Positions 1 to 8,523 are shown, counted from the first letter of the stretch. The stretch is 64,000 nt of DNA from Terriglobus roseus DSM 18391 (GCF_000265425.1 NC_018014.1:868001-932000); one strand, 5' to 3'. Notes: generated by a model from the letters alone, not told the origin. Numbers and translations: made by a program.

Positions 1-161
1 GAGCCGGTCGATAGGCCGGTGATGACCTTTAGCAGCGTGATGCCGCTGGCAGCCAGCACGCTGCCGAGCGCTGCCGACTGCTTGGCCGCTGACTCCGCGT
101 GGATCACGCCGTCGGGATCGCGTGTACTTTGCGGGTGTGCGTTCTGCATTGGATCAGGCAT
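1..161 (-). CDS. Cation diffusion facilitator (CDF) transporter, N-terminal fragment
   Basis: The reverse strand opens with ATG at 161 and stays open to the window edge, so only the first 53 residues are visible. After a hydrophilic N-terminus of about 28 residues comes a stretch reading SVLAASGITLLKVITGLSTG. It matches the start of transmembrane helix 1 of CDF metal exporters, where a small-residue, LK and G..TGS pattern is typical. An AAGGA ribosome site lies a few bases upstream of the ATG. Members of this family exchange Zn2+, Fe2+ or Mn2+ for protons at the inner membrane. The metal-binding HxxxD helices are outside the window, so specificity cannot be judged. It is divergent from the gene at 225. 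Confidence 0.6.
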   Translation of the reverse strand, partial: MPDPMQNAHPQSTRDPDGVIHAESAAKQSAALGSVLAASGITLLKVITGLSTG

Positions 162-224
162 GCGAATCCTTAGGCTACACGGGTACGGGCGTCGAGGCAC
201 GGCGTTGGGGTAGGATGGCACCCA

Positions 225-1223
225 TTGCCGCATGTGCATTTGTGCTGCGGGGAAGGCGGGATCATACTTCTGAATCGGCGACAGTTTACTGGGGCGCTTG
301 CTGCCACGATTGCCTCAACTGCGGCGCCTTTGTGGGCGTTGGAGGCGCGTGGTGTGCAGCTGGGTTTGCAGAGCTATACGTTCCATCAGTTGCGTGCTGG
401 AGGCGTTGCTGCTGCTGAAGAAATCGCTGTTTCCATGCAGAAATTGGGAGTTAATTTGTGTGAGCTTTGGGCGCCGCAGATTGAGCCGTTTCCGTTGTCC
501 GATGGATACTGGCGAAAGTGGCTGCCGAATGTTGAAAAAGGCGCGCCAATCAAGGCTTCCAAGGAGGAGATGGCGACCCAGCGACAGGCGTTGCGGGCGT
601 GGCGAACCAACCCTCCTCAGGGCTATTTGCAGCAGGTTTTGAATCGATTCAGTAGCGCTCACGTGCGTTTGTTCTCTTTCAACTACAGTTTTGAACCGAC
701 GATGAACGATGCGGAGATCGAATTCGGCTTTGCGGCGGCGAAGGCGCTGAAGGTTGACCTGATTACGGCGTCGAGCCGGATCTCCGACGCGAGGCGTCTG
801 GTGCCCTTCGCGGCGAAGCACGGCATGCGTATTGCCTTCCATGGTCATGCCGAAAAGGACGATCCCGACCAGATCTCCAGCCCGGAAAGTTTTCGTACTG
901 TGCTCGCGATGTCGCCGCTCTACCGGATCAACCTGGATGTCGCTCACTTCTCGTCGGCCGGTTTCGATTCGGTCGCGTTTTTGAAGGAGCAGCACGCGAA
1001 GATCACCAACATCCATGTTCACGATCGGAAGGCGAACGCCGGGGTGAGTGTTCCGTTCGGCGAGGGGGTTGCGCCGACGAAAGAGGTGCTGCAGCTGATC
1101 CGCGATAACAAGTGGCCGATCCCGGTCTTCTATGAGCTGGAGTATGTCGGTGCGGATGGGCGGGATGTGATTGCGGAGACGCGGCGTGAGCTGGACTACG
1201 AGATCAAGATTCTGAATTCCTAA
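225..1223 (+). CDS. Tat-exported sugar phosphate isomerase/epimerase-like TIM barrel protein
   Basis: The protein carries a twin-arginine signal (NRRQFTGALAATIAS) followed by a barrel of the xylose isomerase-like AP-endonuclease-2 superfamily. Metal-ligand-like signatures in the second half are FHGHAE, NLDVAHF, IHVHDRK and FYELEY. Relatives isomerise or epimerise sugars or inositols; here the enzyme would act in the periplasm. The longest frame begins at TTG 225, which leaves 15 residues before the twin-arginine region. A CTG at 270 with GGAAGGCGGG about 9 bases upstream would give a compact Tat signal starting directly at NRRQ, and may be the true start. The substrate is unknown. A strong hairpin follows at 1251-1287. 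Confidence 0.8.
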   Translation: MPHVHLCCGEGGIILLNRRQFTGALAATIASTAAPLWALEARGVQLGLQSYTFHQLRAGGVAAAEEIAVSMQKLGVNLCELWAPQIEPFPLSDGYWRKWLPNVEKGAPIKASKEEMATQRQALRAWRTNPPQGYLQQVLNRFSSAHVRLFSFNYSFEPTMNDAEIEFGFAAAKALKVDLITASSRISDARRLVPFAAKHGMRIAFHGHAEKDDPDQISSPESFRTVLAMSPLYRINLDVAHFSSAGFDSVAFLKEQHAKITNIHVHDRKANAGVSVPFGEGVAPTKEVLQLIRDNKWPIPVFYELEYVGADGRDVIAETRRELDYEIKILNS

Positions 1224-1250
1224 CGGTGCAACTACACCACGTCTCAAACG

Positions 1251-1287
1251 CACAAAGGCCGCATGCGATCTGCATGCGGCCTTTGTG
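1251..1287. terminator. Bidirectional intrinsic terminator
   Basis: Perfect 16-base arms (CACAAAGGCCGCATGC and its complement) surround a 5-base loop. The hairpin sits between the convergent epimerase-like gene and the alcohol dehydrogenase gene and probably stops transcription from both sides. The A/T-rich outer ends CACAAA/TTTGTG support a terminator reading. Confidence 0.8.
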
Positions 1288-1301
1288 ATTGAAGCAGGGG
1301 A

Positions 1302-2348
1302 TTATGCCTTCAGCGTCGACAGGTCGATGACGAAGCGATAGCGGACGTCGCTCTTCAGCATGCGTTCGTAGGCTTCATTCACCTTGTCGATGGGGGTGAT
1401 TTCGATGTCCGAGACGATGTTCTTTTCGCCGCAGAAGTCGAGCATCTCCTGGGTCTCCTTGATGGAGCCGATCATCGATCCGCCGAGGGTCTTGCGGCCG
1501 ACGATGAGCGAGAAGGAGTTCAGGGTGGAGTTGTCTTCCGGAGCGCCGACGAGGACCATGGCGCCGTCCTTCTTGAGCATGGCGAGGTAGGGACCGAAGT
1601 CCATGGCAACGCCGACGGTGCTGATGATGAGGTCGAAGGTGCCGGCGAGCTTCTTTGCCGTTTCGGGATCGCTCATGGCGTAGAACTCATCGGCGCCAAG
1701 GCGCTTGGCGTCTTCTGCCTTCTTCATGCTTTGGCTGAGAACGATGGTCTGTGCGCCGAGAGCGTGCGAGAGCTTGACGCCCATGTGACCGAGACCGCCG
1801 AGACCGACGATGCCGACCTTCTTGCCGGGGCCTGCGTTCCAGTGCTTCAAAGGGCTGTAGAGGGTGATGCCGGCGCAGAGCAGGGGAGCGGCTGCGTCGA
1901 GCGGCAGGTTGTCGGGGATGCTGAGGACGTAGTTCTCGTCGACGACGATGTGATCGGAGTAACCGCCGTAGGTGGGCGTGCCATCCTTTTCGCGACCGTT
2001 GTAGGTGGCGTTCATGCCGACGAGGCAGTAGTTGTCCTCGCCCTTGACGCACTCTGCACACTGGCGACAGCTATCGACAAAGCAGCCGACGCCGACCTTG
2101 TCGCCTACTTTAAACTTCGTGACGCCGCTGCCTACCGAGGTGACGATGCCGGCGATTTCGTGGCCGGGGACCATGGGAAAGATGCTGCCGCCCCACTCAT
2201 CGCGTGCCTGGTGCACGTCACTGTGGCAGATGCCGCAGAACTTGATGTCGATGTTGACGTCGTGCTCGCGCGGTTCGCGGCGTTCGAAGCTAAACGGGGC
2301 GAGGGGTGCCTTCGCCGACTGTGCGGCGTAACCAGATGCCTGGGGCAT
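1302..2348 (-). CDS. Zinc-dependent NAD(P) alcohol/aldehyde dehydrogenase (YahK/CAD type)
   Basis: This 348-residue medium-chain dehydrogenase has the catalytic zinc elements GICHSDVH (Cys and following His) and PGHEIAG (His-Glu). The structural zinc loop with four cysteines is seen at [15 protein letters not shown]. The Rossmann motif GLGGLGHMG binds the nicotinamide cofactor. The arrangement and length match the cinnamyl-alcohol dehydrogenase/YahK branch, cytosolic enzymes that reduce a broad range of aldehydes with NADPH. The start is ATG 2348; TAACTCCTG upstream offers only a weak ribosome site. The gene stands alone, with a terminator downstream and the convergent epimerase-like gene beyond it. 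Substrate is not deducible. Confidence 0.9.
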   Translation of the reverse strand: MPQASGYAAQSAKAPLAPFSFERREPREHDVNIDIKFCGICHSDVHQARDEWGGSIFPMVPGHEIAGIVTSVGSGVTKFKVGDKVGVGCFVDSCRQCAECVKGEDNYCLVGMNATYNGREKDGTPTYGGYSDHIVVDENYVLSIPDNLPLDAAAPLLCAGITLYSPLKHWNAGPGKKVGIVGLGGLGHMGVKLSHALGAQTIVLSQSMKKAEDAKRLGADEFYAMSDPETAKKLAGTFDLIISTVGVAMDFGPYLAMLKKDGAMVLVGAPEDNSTLNSFSLIVGRKTLGGSMIGSIKETQEMLDFCGEKNIVSDIEITPIDKVNEAYERMLKSDVRYRFVIDLSTLKA

Positions 2349-2470
2349 GGTGTAACTCCTGTTGGGATCGTTCGTGTGCTATTTGGGGTCTACAGCCGGC
2401 GGGTCCATCCGACTACTCATCGTCCGGTGTTCTGGAGATTTAGATGTAGGACCAACTAGACGCGATGCAC

Positions 2471-3217
2471 CTAGACGGCGCGTGCGCTCCACAGACCTGC
2501 GATGCCAAAGAGGTATGGCTTCCACTTTGCATCCGTAAAGCCCGCCTGGCGCATCATGCCGCAGAAGGCCTGTGGTTTCGGAAAGCGTTCGACGCTTGCA
2601 GGCAGGTATTCGTATGAGGAGGTGCTGCCGGAGATCATGCCGCCGATCCGTGGCAGGATGTGCTTGAAGTAGAGACGGTAGGCGCTGTCGAGTGGCGCGG
2701 GCGGCATGCTGAAGTCAAGGATGCCGATCTCGCCGCCGGGCTTCAGGACGCGCCGGATCTCGGTCAGGCCCGCGGCGTAGTCGGCCAGATTGCGGAAGCC
2801 GAAGGCGCTGACGACGAGGTCGAGGGTGCCGTTGTCGACGTGCAGGTTCAGGGCGTCGTCCTCAATGAAGATGACGGCTTTGTCGCGCATCTTCTCGCGG
2901 CCGCGTTCGATCATTTCGTGCGAGAAGTCAATGGCGAGAATGGGCTCGGCCTGGGCTGGACGGCGCGCAAGTAGCGCGGCTGTCATGTCGCCGGTGCCGC
3001 AGCAGAGATCGAGAACGCGAGCCTCGGGCCGGCGGAGGATTGGATCGAAGCGGCGCGCCGTGCGGTTCCACCAGACGCGATCCATGCCCATGCTGAGGAT
3101 ATGATTGGCGCGGTCGTATTGCGGTGCAATCTCGTCGAACATGCGCTGCACGGCGTCAGCCGCTTCGGTGTTGTTCGCCGTGCCTTCGGGTCTTGCGCCC
3201 AGTGCAGGGTCGATCAC
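2471..3217 (-). CDS. ubiE: Demethylmenaquinone methyltransferase (MenG/UbiE family)
   Basis: The 248-residue protein is a class I SAM methyltransferase of the UbiE/COQ5 family. It shows an N-terminal MFDEIAPQYDRANHILSMG block, the SAM motif LDLCCGTGDMT, an acidic IDFSHEMI loop, the family stretch VVSAFGFRNL and a C-terminal half of the expected length. It C-methylates demethylmenaquinone in the last step of menaquinone synthesis. Acidobacteria use menaquinone, so menG is the better functional name. Its GTG start at 3217 overlaps the aroB stop (GTGA, 4 bases), so the two genes are probably translationally coupled. This links chorismate supply with a chorismate-derived quinone. Confidence 0.93.
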   Translation of the reverse strand: MIDPALGARPEGTANNTEAADAVQRMFDEIAPQYDRANHILSMGMDRVWWNRTARRFDPILRRPEARVLDLCCGTGDMTAALLARRPAQAEPILAIDFSHEMIERGREKMRDKAVIFIEDDALNLHVDNGTLDLVVSAFGFRNLADYAAGLTEIRRVLKPGGEIGILDFSMPPAPLDSAYRLYFKHILPRIGGMISGSTSSYEYLPASVERFPKPQAFCGMMRQAGFTDAKWKPYLFGIAGLWSARAV

Positions 3218-4338
3218 GGCATCACCGGCGGCGGGATGGGGCGGGCACGCATCTCCACCAGCATTTGTTCGACTGCTTCCTGCAACTCAACGTCTTCTAC
3301 GTCCTGTGCGATCTCCACGGTGCCAATCGCTTTGGGCACGATGAAGGAGAGGGTTCCGCTGCGCTTCTTCTTGTCGTTGCCGGTGAGCATGACCAGGCGT
3401 TCGGCGGTGACGTTGAAGCGGGGCAGGTCGCTGTAGGCGTAGACGAGGTCCACGATGCGTTGAGAGTCCGCTTCGCTGAGTACGCCGCGCGCTTCTCCCA
3501 GGCGGGCTGCGGCGATCATGCCCCAGCCGATGGCTTCGCCGTGCAGCAGACCCTTATAGTGCGTGGCCGATTCGATGGCGTGGCCGATGGTGTGGCCGAA
3601 GTTGAGGATCATGCGTTCGCCGCTCTCGCGCTCATCGGCTGCGACGACATCGGCCTTCATCTGAACGCTGGCTTCGACGACGTGCTGAATGGCCTCGAGA
3701 TCGCCGCTGCGGACGAGTTCCACGTTCTTCTCCATGTAGTCGAAGAGGGCACTGTCGCGGATGACGCCGGCTTTGACGCACTCCTGCAGGCCAGCCTGCA
3801 GTTCGCGCGGCGGGAGCGTCTTGAGGGTGTCCAGATCGGCGAAGACTGCGAGCGGATGGTAGAAGGCGCCGACGAGGTTCTTGCCTGCCTTCAGGTTTGC
3901 GCCCGTCTTGCCGCCGACGGAAGAGTCCACCTGAGCCAGCAAGGTGGTGGGTGCCTGAACGAAGGGCACGCCGCGCATGTATATGGCGGCGAGGAAGCCG
4001 GTGAGGTCGCCGAGCACGCCGCCGCCGAGGGCGACGAGGAGCGTGTCACGGTCGGCGCCGTTGGAGGCCAGTTCTTCGAGCAGGCGCTCGATGGTCGAGA
4101 GGCGCTTATGCTGCTCGCCCGCGGGGACGTGAAGGGTCTTGTAGGGGATGGCGAGGGCATCGAAGCCGGCGCGGACGGGTGTGCCCCATAGGCGATCGAT
4201 GTCGGGCGAGGTGATGATGAAGACGCGCGAGACCTTTTTTGCCAGCGCGACGGATTGCGCGGCCAATGATGGCAAAAGGTTCTGCCCAATATGTACGGAG
4301 TAGCTAGCCGATGCGGCTTCGACGCGAATTTCGCTCAC
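3214..4338 (-). CDS. aroB: 3-dehydroquinate synthase
   Basis: The enzyme converts DAHP to 3-dehydroquinate, the second shikimate-pathway step, in the cytosol using NAD+ and a divalent metal. Signatures include GGGVLGDLTGF, the PTTLLAQVDSSVGGKTGAN block that binds NAD and phosphate, and metal-ligand regions ECVKAGVI, NFGHTIGHAIE and LHGEAIGWGM. The open frame extends to 4605, but the upstream part does not resemble AroB. The GTG at 4338 (protein begins MSEIRVEAAS) gives 374 residues, a usual length. No clear ribosome site precedes this GTG, so the exact start is uncertain. The stop codon overlaps the menG start. Confidence 0.93.
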   Translation of the reverse strand: MSEIRVEAASASYSVHIGQNLLPSLAAQSVALAKKVSRVFIITSPDIDRLWGTPVRAGFDALAIPYKTLHVPAGEQHKRLSTIERLLEELASNGADRDTLLVALGGGVLGDLTGFLAAIYMRGVPFVQAPTTLLAQVDSSVGGKTGANLKAGKNLVGAFYHPLAVFADLDTLKTLPPRELQAGLQECVKAGVIRDSALFDYMEKNVELVRSGDLEAIQHVVEASVQMKADVVAADERESGERMILNFGHTIGHAIESATHYKGLLHGEAIGWGMIAAARLGEARGVLSEADSQRIVDLVYAYSDLPRFNVTAERLVMLTGNDKKKRSGTLSFIVPKAIGTVEIAQDVEDVELQEAVEQMLVEMRARPIPPPVMP

Positions 4339-4925
4339 ATCATTGATTATCGCAGCCGCGCGCTTGTCGTGAGCGTTGGTCGTCGTGCAGCAATCGTGAA
4401 GCTGCGGCAGGTTTGATCCGCCGAAGGATTTATCCCCCGGCGTGCCCGTGTGTGACGGCTTGGCGCATTGCGGGGTAATTGCCATCCCGCAAGTCGTCAG
4501 CGCTGGGAGAGACAGCTGACAGACCGCCTGGAGCCCGATGTGACATAGTGAATTCGCGTGACGACGAAGAGGGTGTGGTCGACCTTCGGGCCTACGGCGA
4601 GTCACATCGAAGGCTTGCCGGGGCGGGTGGATTCTCCTGCGGCAGAGCGACCATCGGTCCGATTGCCTTTTCCATGAGGTCCAAAATCCAATAACACGAT
4701 CTAGTTATTGCGAAAATTCCCGAATTGGTGTGTTATGTTCATCCCGTGAAATCTTTCTTCTTTATTTTGAAGTATAAGAGTGGTTTGTGATTCGCGTCAC
4801 TTGTTGGCGTTGCCGTTAAGAACTAGTGTTGGCGGCACCGCTGCCTGGCCTTAAACCGTCTCCTGAAAGTTTTGGTGACGGACGTGTCAGTTAGCGGGGA
4901 ATGCATGACTCATTGGTGATTGCAC
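4339..4925. other. Intergenic region between divergent aroB and a winged-helix regulator
   Basis: These 587 bases hold no convincing gene; the reading frames here lack family similarity. The right half (about 4685-4800) is clearly richer in A/T than its surroundings and contains the inverted repeat listed separately, so it is the likely promoter region for the regulator gene. The left half should carry the aroB promoter, but I see no clear -35/-10 pair. Confidence 0.5.
4689..4710. promoter_or_regulatory. Candidate operator, inverted repeat
   Basis: Seven-base perfect arms CAATAAC and GTTATTG are separated by 8 bases, about 215 bases upstream of the winged-helix regulator gene. It lies in the A/T-rich part of the intergenic region. 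The symmetric layout would suit a dimeric regulator, possibly autoregulation, but no promoter elements fix its role. Confidence 0.3.
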
Positions 4926-5498
4926 ATGATCTCAGGGAACGAAAAGAAGTTCGGTGCCTATGTTTTGAAAGGGTCGCCGAGAGTGCTGGTGCGGGGAAAG
5001 AATGTCATAGATCTTCCTCACAGGCAGTTGAAGCTCTTATCTGTACTGCTCGCGGCCAAGGGGATGGTTGTGACGCGGGAGGCGCTGATGGACGCCGTCT
5101 GGCGGGATGTATTCGTCGAGGAGCACAACCTGAACCAGACGGTGTTTCTGTTGCGACGCTCCCTGGGGAAGCTGCCGGATGGCGGGGATTACATCGAGAC
5201 GGTTCCTCGAAGGGGCTACCGGATGTCTGCGGCTGCCATTGAAGATCAGGGCGTCGATGTTGAGGTAATGCCTGAGCGCCGTGTAGCGAACGGGTGGCGT
5301 TCCGCGTTGCAACGTACCGCACCCTGGCTTGCGACTGTGCTGCGGTTCCCTCGACGTGAGCGACGGGGGAAACAGACGAACGCCGGCCCGTCTGTTTCCC
5401 CGATCCGAGCGGTTGCTCCGCCGCCTAGGTGGCAGACGGATCGTCGTGTTGTTTCCGTTCCAGCAAAAGCGATATTGCGATCGTCACTGCAAGGATAG
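4926..5498 (+). CDS. Winged-helix (OmpR/CadC-type) DNA-binding protein
   Basis: Residues about 8-105 form an OmpR/PhoB-type effector domain. They include a LPHRQLKLLSVLLAAKGMVVTREALMDAVW stretch (here broken as HRQLKLLSVLLAAK then GMVVTREALMDAVW), the recognition helix region EEHNLNQTVFLLRRSLG and the wing YIETVPRRGYRM. CadC-like acidobacterial proteins usually add a membrane helix and a sensory or TPR domain. Here the rest is only about 80 basic, proline-rich residues with no clear helix, so the protein is short and perhaps truncated. I prefer ATG 4926; a TTG lies at 4920. The last 74 bases overlap the convergent Alx/TerC gene. The regulated genes are unknown. Confidence 0.75.
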   Translation: MISGNEKKFGAYVLKGSPRVLVRGKNVIDLPHRQLKLLSVLLAAKGMVVTREALMDAVWRDVFVEEHNLNQTVFLLRRSLGKLPDGGDYIETVPRRGYRMSAAAIEDQGVDVEVMPERRVANGWRSALQRTAPWLATVLRFPRRERRGKQTNAGPSVSPIRAVAPPPRWQTDRRVVSVPAKAILRSSLQG

Positions 5499-6354
5499 CG
5501 AAGATCACGACGAGCGAGATCATGGGCGTGATTTCGATCCAGGGTGCTGCGAGCATCTTGGCTGCGGCGAAGGCCAGTACTGCGGCCAGGCCATAATGCA
5601 GGTAAGCCAGCTTGCCCAGCGCGTGCGTGAGTACGAAGAAGAGCGAACGCAGGCCCATGACGGCAAGGATGTTCGAGGTGTACGCGATGAACGTATGCCG
5701 CGTGATGGAGAGCACGGCCGGGATGGAGTCGAGCGCGAAGACGAAGTCTGCGAAGGCGATGCCGAGCAGCGCGAGCATCAAGACTGTGGGCATGCGGCGG
5801 CCGTTTTCGACCGCCGTGAAAGAGTCTTGCGAGAGCGAGATGGGCTGACGCTTTTCAAGCCAGATCTGCCAGCCGGGTTTCTTCGGGTGTTCGTGATCTT
5901 CCGGGAGGACCAGCCGGACGGCTGCGATCAAGAGTATGACCGCGAAGATGTAGGTGACCCAGTCAAATTTCGCGAGCAGTTGGACGCCGGCGACGATGAA
6001 GCCTGCCCGCAGGATGACGGCGCCGAGGATGCCCCAGAAGAGGACGCGGCGCTGCTTTGCCGGTTCGATCCGGAAGCTTTTGAAGAGCAGAAGGAAGACG
6101 AAGAGGTTGTCGATGGAGAGCGACTCTTCGAGCGCATAGCCGGCGAGGAACTCCTGGCCGAGCTGCGGATGCATGCGCAGATAGACCCATCCGCCGAAGG
6201 CGATGGCGCCGAGGATCCAGAGTGCGGTGGCGGCGTAGGAGCGGCGGGGTGCCGTCTCGGGTGTGGTCTTGTGGAGGAGCAGGACTTCAAGTCCCAACAG
6301 AACTAAGAGGAGCGCGTGAAAGACGATCCAATCGATGGGATGGGCGTTGGGCAT
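5425..6354 (-). CDS. Alx/TerC family integral membrane protein
   Basis: This 309-residue protein has about nine hydrophobic segments and the family hallmarks ESLSIDNLFVF and FALDSIPAVLSI, each placing acidic residues inside a membrane helix. TerC/Alx proteins are linked to Mn2+ export, alkaline pH response and tellurite resistance, and have recently been tied to metallation of exported proteins. The order of the helices and the length fit Alx more than the shorter TerC proteins of ter operons. No yybP-ykoY-type manganese riboswitch is recognisable upstream. The 3' end overlaps the convergent winged-helix gene by 74 bases. Confidence 0.87.
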   Translation of the reverse strand: MPNAHPIDWIVFHALLLVLLGLEVLLLHKTTPETAPRRSYAATALWILGAIAFGGWVYLRMHPQLGQEFLAGYALEESLSIDNLFVFLLLFKSFRIEPAKQRRVLFWGILGAVILRAGFIVAGVQLLAKFDWVTYIFAVILLIAAVRLVLPEDHEHPKKPGWQIWLEKRQPISLSQDSFTAVENGRRMPTVLMLALLGIAFADFVFALDSIPAVLSITRHTFIAYTSNILAVMGLRSLFFVLTHALGKLAYLHYGLAAVLAFAAAKMLAAPWIEITPMISLVVIFAILAVTIAISLLLERKQHDDPSAT

Positions 6355-6415
6355 GATCTGTCTGATGCTATCGCGTCACGGTTGAGCACGTCGCTTGCTG
6401 TGGATTGAACGCGGT

Positions 6416-6457
6416 GCGCGATCCCACGCATCCTCTTTGCGTAGGTATGGGCACCCC
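6416..6457. repeat. Mosaic intergenic repeat, copy 1
   Basis: The stretch beginning GCGCGATCCCACGCATCC and continuing CTTTGCGTA to GGGCACCCC is a near copy of 12623-12665. Differences are a few substitutions and one indel. Both copies sit next to further hairpin repeats, so the element appears to be a building block of a dispersed intergenic mosaic. Confidence 0.65.
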
Positions 6458-6471
6458 GGGCAAATGAAAAA

Positions 6472-6499
6472 CCCCACGTCTCAGAAGCGAGACGTGGGG
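6472..6499. terminator. Palindromic repeat acting as tatC terminator
   Basis: Perfect 11-base arms CCCCACGTCTC and GAGACGTGGGG flank the loop AGAAGC. Read on the minus strand the hairpin is followed by TTTTTCATTT, as expected of an intrinsic terminator after tatC. The same palindrome, followed by CA(C/T)CCGGTT, recurs at 18233-18258, and a relative lies at 34254-34279. Confidence 0.75.
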
Positions 6500-6524
6500 C
6501 ACCCGGTTCCGGGGGTCGTGGGTG

Positions 6525-7298
6525 TTATGCGGGGAGTTCTTTTTTCTTTGGGCTTACGGCGAAGGCCACGCCGACGCTGAGGGCGTAGAGCACGAGCATG
6601 GGTGCGGCAAAGAGGCACATGCTGAGCGGGTCCGGCAGCGGGCAGATGATGGCCGCGATGATGAAGATGATGAGGATCGCGTAGCGCATGTGCTTGACGA
6701 GGAAGCGGCCGTCGACGATGCCGAAGAGTGCGAGGAAGAAGATGATGATCGGCAGCTCAAAGGTGATGCCAAGGCCGAAGATGATCGAGAGGAAGAAGCT
6801 GTTGTAGTCCTCGATGGTGATGATCGGGTGGAAGCGGTGGCCGAAGTCGCCGATGAGCATCTTGAGCGCGGACGGAAGGACCCAGTGGTAGCCGAAGTAG
6901 GCGCCGCCGAAGAACAGCGCGACCGTCGCCGTCATGAAAGGGATGACGTACTTCTTCTCGTTGGAGTACATGCCGGGCGAGATGAAGAGCCAGATCTGAT
7001 AGAGGATGAAGGGCGCTGAGATGATGGCGCCGCCGTAGAGCGACGTCTTGAGGTAAAGGTTCAGCGGGTCGGTCGGGTGCGTGTAGTTGAGCGGGTAGTG
7101 CAGCGCGTCAATGGGCGCGGTCACGATGGCGAAGAGCTTCTCGTGAAAGATGTAGGCGACGAAGAAGCAGAGGACGAGGGCGATGGAGGAGCGGATGAGG
7201 CGGGCACGCAGCTCGGTGAGGTGCTCCATCAGGCTCATGCCTGGGAGTTCGGCGCGTTCCTGGACGGCTTCGCGTGCTTTGTCGATGACGTCAGACAT
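6525..7298 (-). CDS. tatC: Sec-independent protein translocase subunit TatC
   Basis: The 257-residue protein opens with a cytosolic region containing the conserved SLMEHLTELRARL signature. That segment helps form the binding site for twin-arginine signal peptides. Six predicted membrane helices follow, including the PGMYSNEKKY.IPF block typical of TatC. The C-terminal tail is short and lysine-rich. It acts with the TatA/B-type subunit encoded just upstream, 56 bases away on the same strand, to move folded proteins across the inner membrane. Clients are plentiful in this window: the proteins at 225, 31725 and 52517 all carry RR-type signals. A terminator hairpin follows at 6472-6499. Confidence 0.95.
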   Translation of the reverse strand: MSDVIDKAREAVQERAELPGMSLMEHLTELRARLIRSSIALVLCFFVAYIFHEKLFAIVTAPIDALHYPLNYTHPTDPLNLYLKTSLYGGAIISAPFILYQIWLFISPGMYSNEKKYVIPFMTATVALFFGGAYFGYHWVLPSALKMLIGDFGHRFHPIITIEDYNSFFLSIIFGLGITFELPIIIFFLALFGIVDGRFLVKHMRYAILIIFIIAAIICPLPDPLSMCLFAAPMLVLYALSVGVAFAVSPKKKELPA

Positions 7299-7354
7299 GG
7301 ATGGCGCTCCCGGTGCCGAGAGCGGCGCTGGTTTTCTTTTTGTTCGGAGCGGTC

Positions 7355-7876
7355 TTAGGCATGAGTGTTGGCACTCGTTTCCGGGACATGCTCGGCTGCC
7401 GGCTCTTCACTGCTGATGCCGGCGGAAGTCTGGTGGATGGTGTGTTCCGGGATCTCGCTGGACTCGACTGCGGCGCCTTCCGGGCTGGGCTGGGGTGCGG
7501 TGCCGTAGCTGCCGCTCTGGACGGGCAGGCCAGTGGAGGGAGGCATCATCTTCAGCTCGCCGGCTTCGGCGATGGGCATGGGTGTGGTGTCGGCAGCGGG
7601 TGTCTCGTCGAAGTCTGGCGTGGGGGCCGGGAGGTGCGGGTGCTCGGGATCGGGCAGGGTGGAGGGAGGCCCGGGCATGGCGGCAACCTTCGCCTGGTGC
7701 TCCTTCTGCTCCTCGACGCGCAGCTCGTCTTCCATCTGCATGCGGAACTCGTTGGAGGCACGGCGGAACTCAGCCATCAGCTTGCCTAACTGGCGTGCCA
7801 GTTTGGGCAGGTTCTTGGGGCCCACGAGCATGAGGGCCAACACGAAGATGAAGATGGAATCGCCTAAGCTGGGCAT
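7355..7876 (-). CDS. tatB: Twin-arginine translocase subunit TatA/TatB
   Basis: The protein begins with one hydrophobic helix (IFIFVLALMLVGP) followed by GPKNLPKLARQLGKLMAEFR, the hinge and amphipathic helix of TatA/B proteins. The Pro in GPK..P and the long charged tail favour TatB, which passes signal peptides from TatC to TatA. The remaining roughly 100 residues are rich in Pro, Glu and Ala and look unstructured. At 173 residues it has a typical TatB length. It precedes tatC by 56 bases and is surely co-transcribed. No separate tatA is present nearby, so either it lies elsewhere or this protein serves both roles. Confidence 0.85.
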   Translation of the reverse strand: MPSLGDSIFIFVLALMLVGPKNLPKLARQLGKLMAEFRRASNEFRMQMEDELRVEEQKEHQAKVAAMPGPPSTLPDPEHPHLPAPTPDFDETPAADTTPMPIAEAGELKMMPPSTGLPVQSGSYGTAPQPSPEGAAVESSEIPEHTIHQTSAGISSEEPAAEHVPETSANTHA

Positions 7877-7980
7877 CGTGAAATCAAGAATAGCAAGTCA
7901 ACGGGGTCGCGAGTCAGCGAGTGCGCCGGTTTGGTAGTGGGACCGATGGTTCTGGTCTCCTGATGCAAGTGAGATTGGGG

Positions 7981-8409
7981 CTATTGCGGACGGTCGCCGC
8001 GGGTGAAGCGGTCGTCGAGAGGCTGGCGTTCGTCCCAGCCGGCTTCGGCTTTGTGCCACTGGGTGATGTTCTTGTCGCCCTGCAGCCAGCAGAGCATGAC
8101 GATCTCGTCTTCGAGCTGGAAGGGGAATTCGAGGAGGCCGGCGGCGAGGTCGTGGACTTCGACGCCGATGGAGCTGATTTCTTCGAGGGTGTCCTTTGCT
8201 TCGGAGATCGCGGCGGCGTGTTCGGCCTTGATGCGTGCGACCTCAGGGAGGTCGACGCGGAGTCCTCCGGAGAGGAAGATGGCCTGGGAGAGGCCGCGGA
8301 GGGCGTTCTCGCGGGTGGTTGCTACGGTTGCGGCAGCCTGGGCGCGCTGCAGCAGTGAATCCAGCACGGGTAGAAGCGTGTGTGCCTCGGGCAGGGTGAA
8401 CGTCCGCAC
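7981..8409 (-). CDS. DUF2203 family protein
   Basis: The 142-residue cytosolic protein matches the DUF2203 pattern. It starts with TLPEAHTLLPVLDSLL, has a central helical region, and then GVEVHDLAAGLLEFPF, a short acidic stretch, MLCWLQGDK, and WHKAEAGWDERQPL. Family members are widespread small proteins without an assigned biochemical role. It lies upstream of tatB on the same strand, 104 bases away, and may share its transcript. The start at ATG 8409 is preceded by AGGAGG-like sequence (reverse strand GAAGGAGGT... region at 8410-8425), supporting this choice. Confidence 0.85.
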   Translation of the reverse strand: MRTFTLPEAHTLLPVLDSLLQRAQAAATVATTRENALRGLSQAIFLSGGLRVDLPEVARIKAEHAAAISEAKDTLEEISSIGVEVHDLAAGLLEFPFQLEDEIVMLCWLQGDKNITQWHKAEAGWDERQPLDDRFTRGDRPQ

Positions 8410-8523
8410 TTTCCGTACCTCCTTGCGCAGTCTCGCACGGGGCGTCTAAGGCTGCCCCTTGTTGGACGGTGGAAAAGGCGGGCGAGGCTGTTTGTTGGGC
8501 GTGCTGCTGAGTGCAAAAGCGTC

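Noticed and set aside
315-1253. Long minus-strand open frame opposite the TIM-barrel gene
   Set aside because: It mirrors a clear family member on the plus strand, is Arg-rich and has no recognisable motif. High G+C content creates many such shadow frames in this window.
6355-6471. Manganese (yybP-ykoY) riboswitch upstream of the Alx/TerC gene
   Set aside because: No characteristic paired element was visible; the region is composed of the dispersed mosaic repeat instead.
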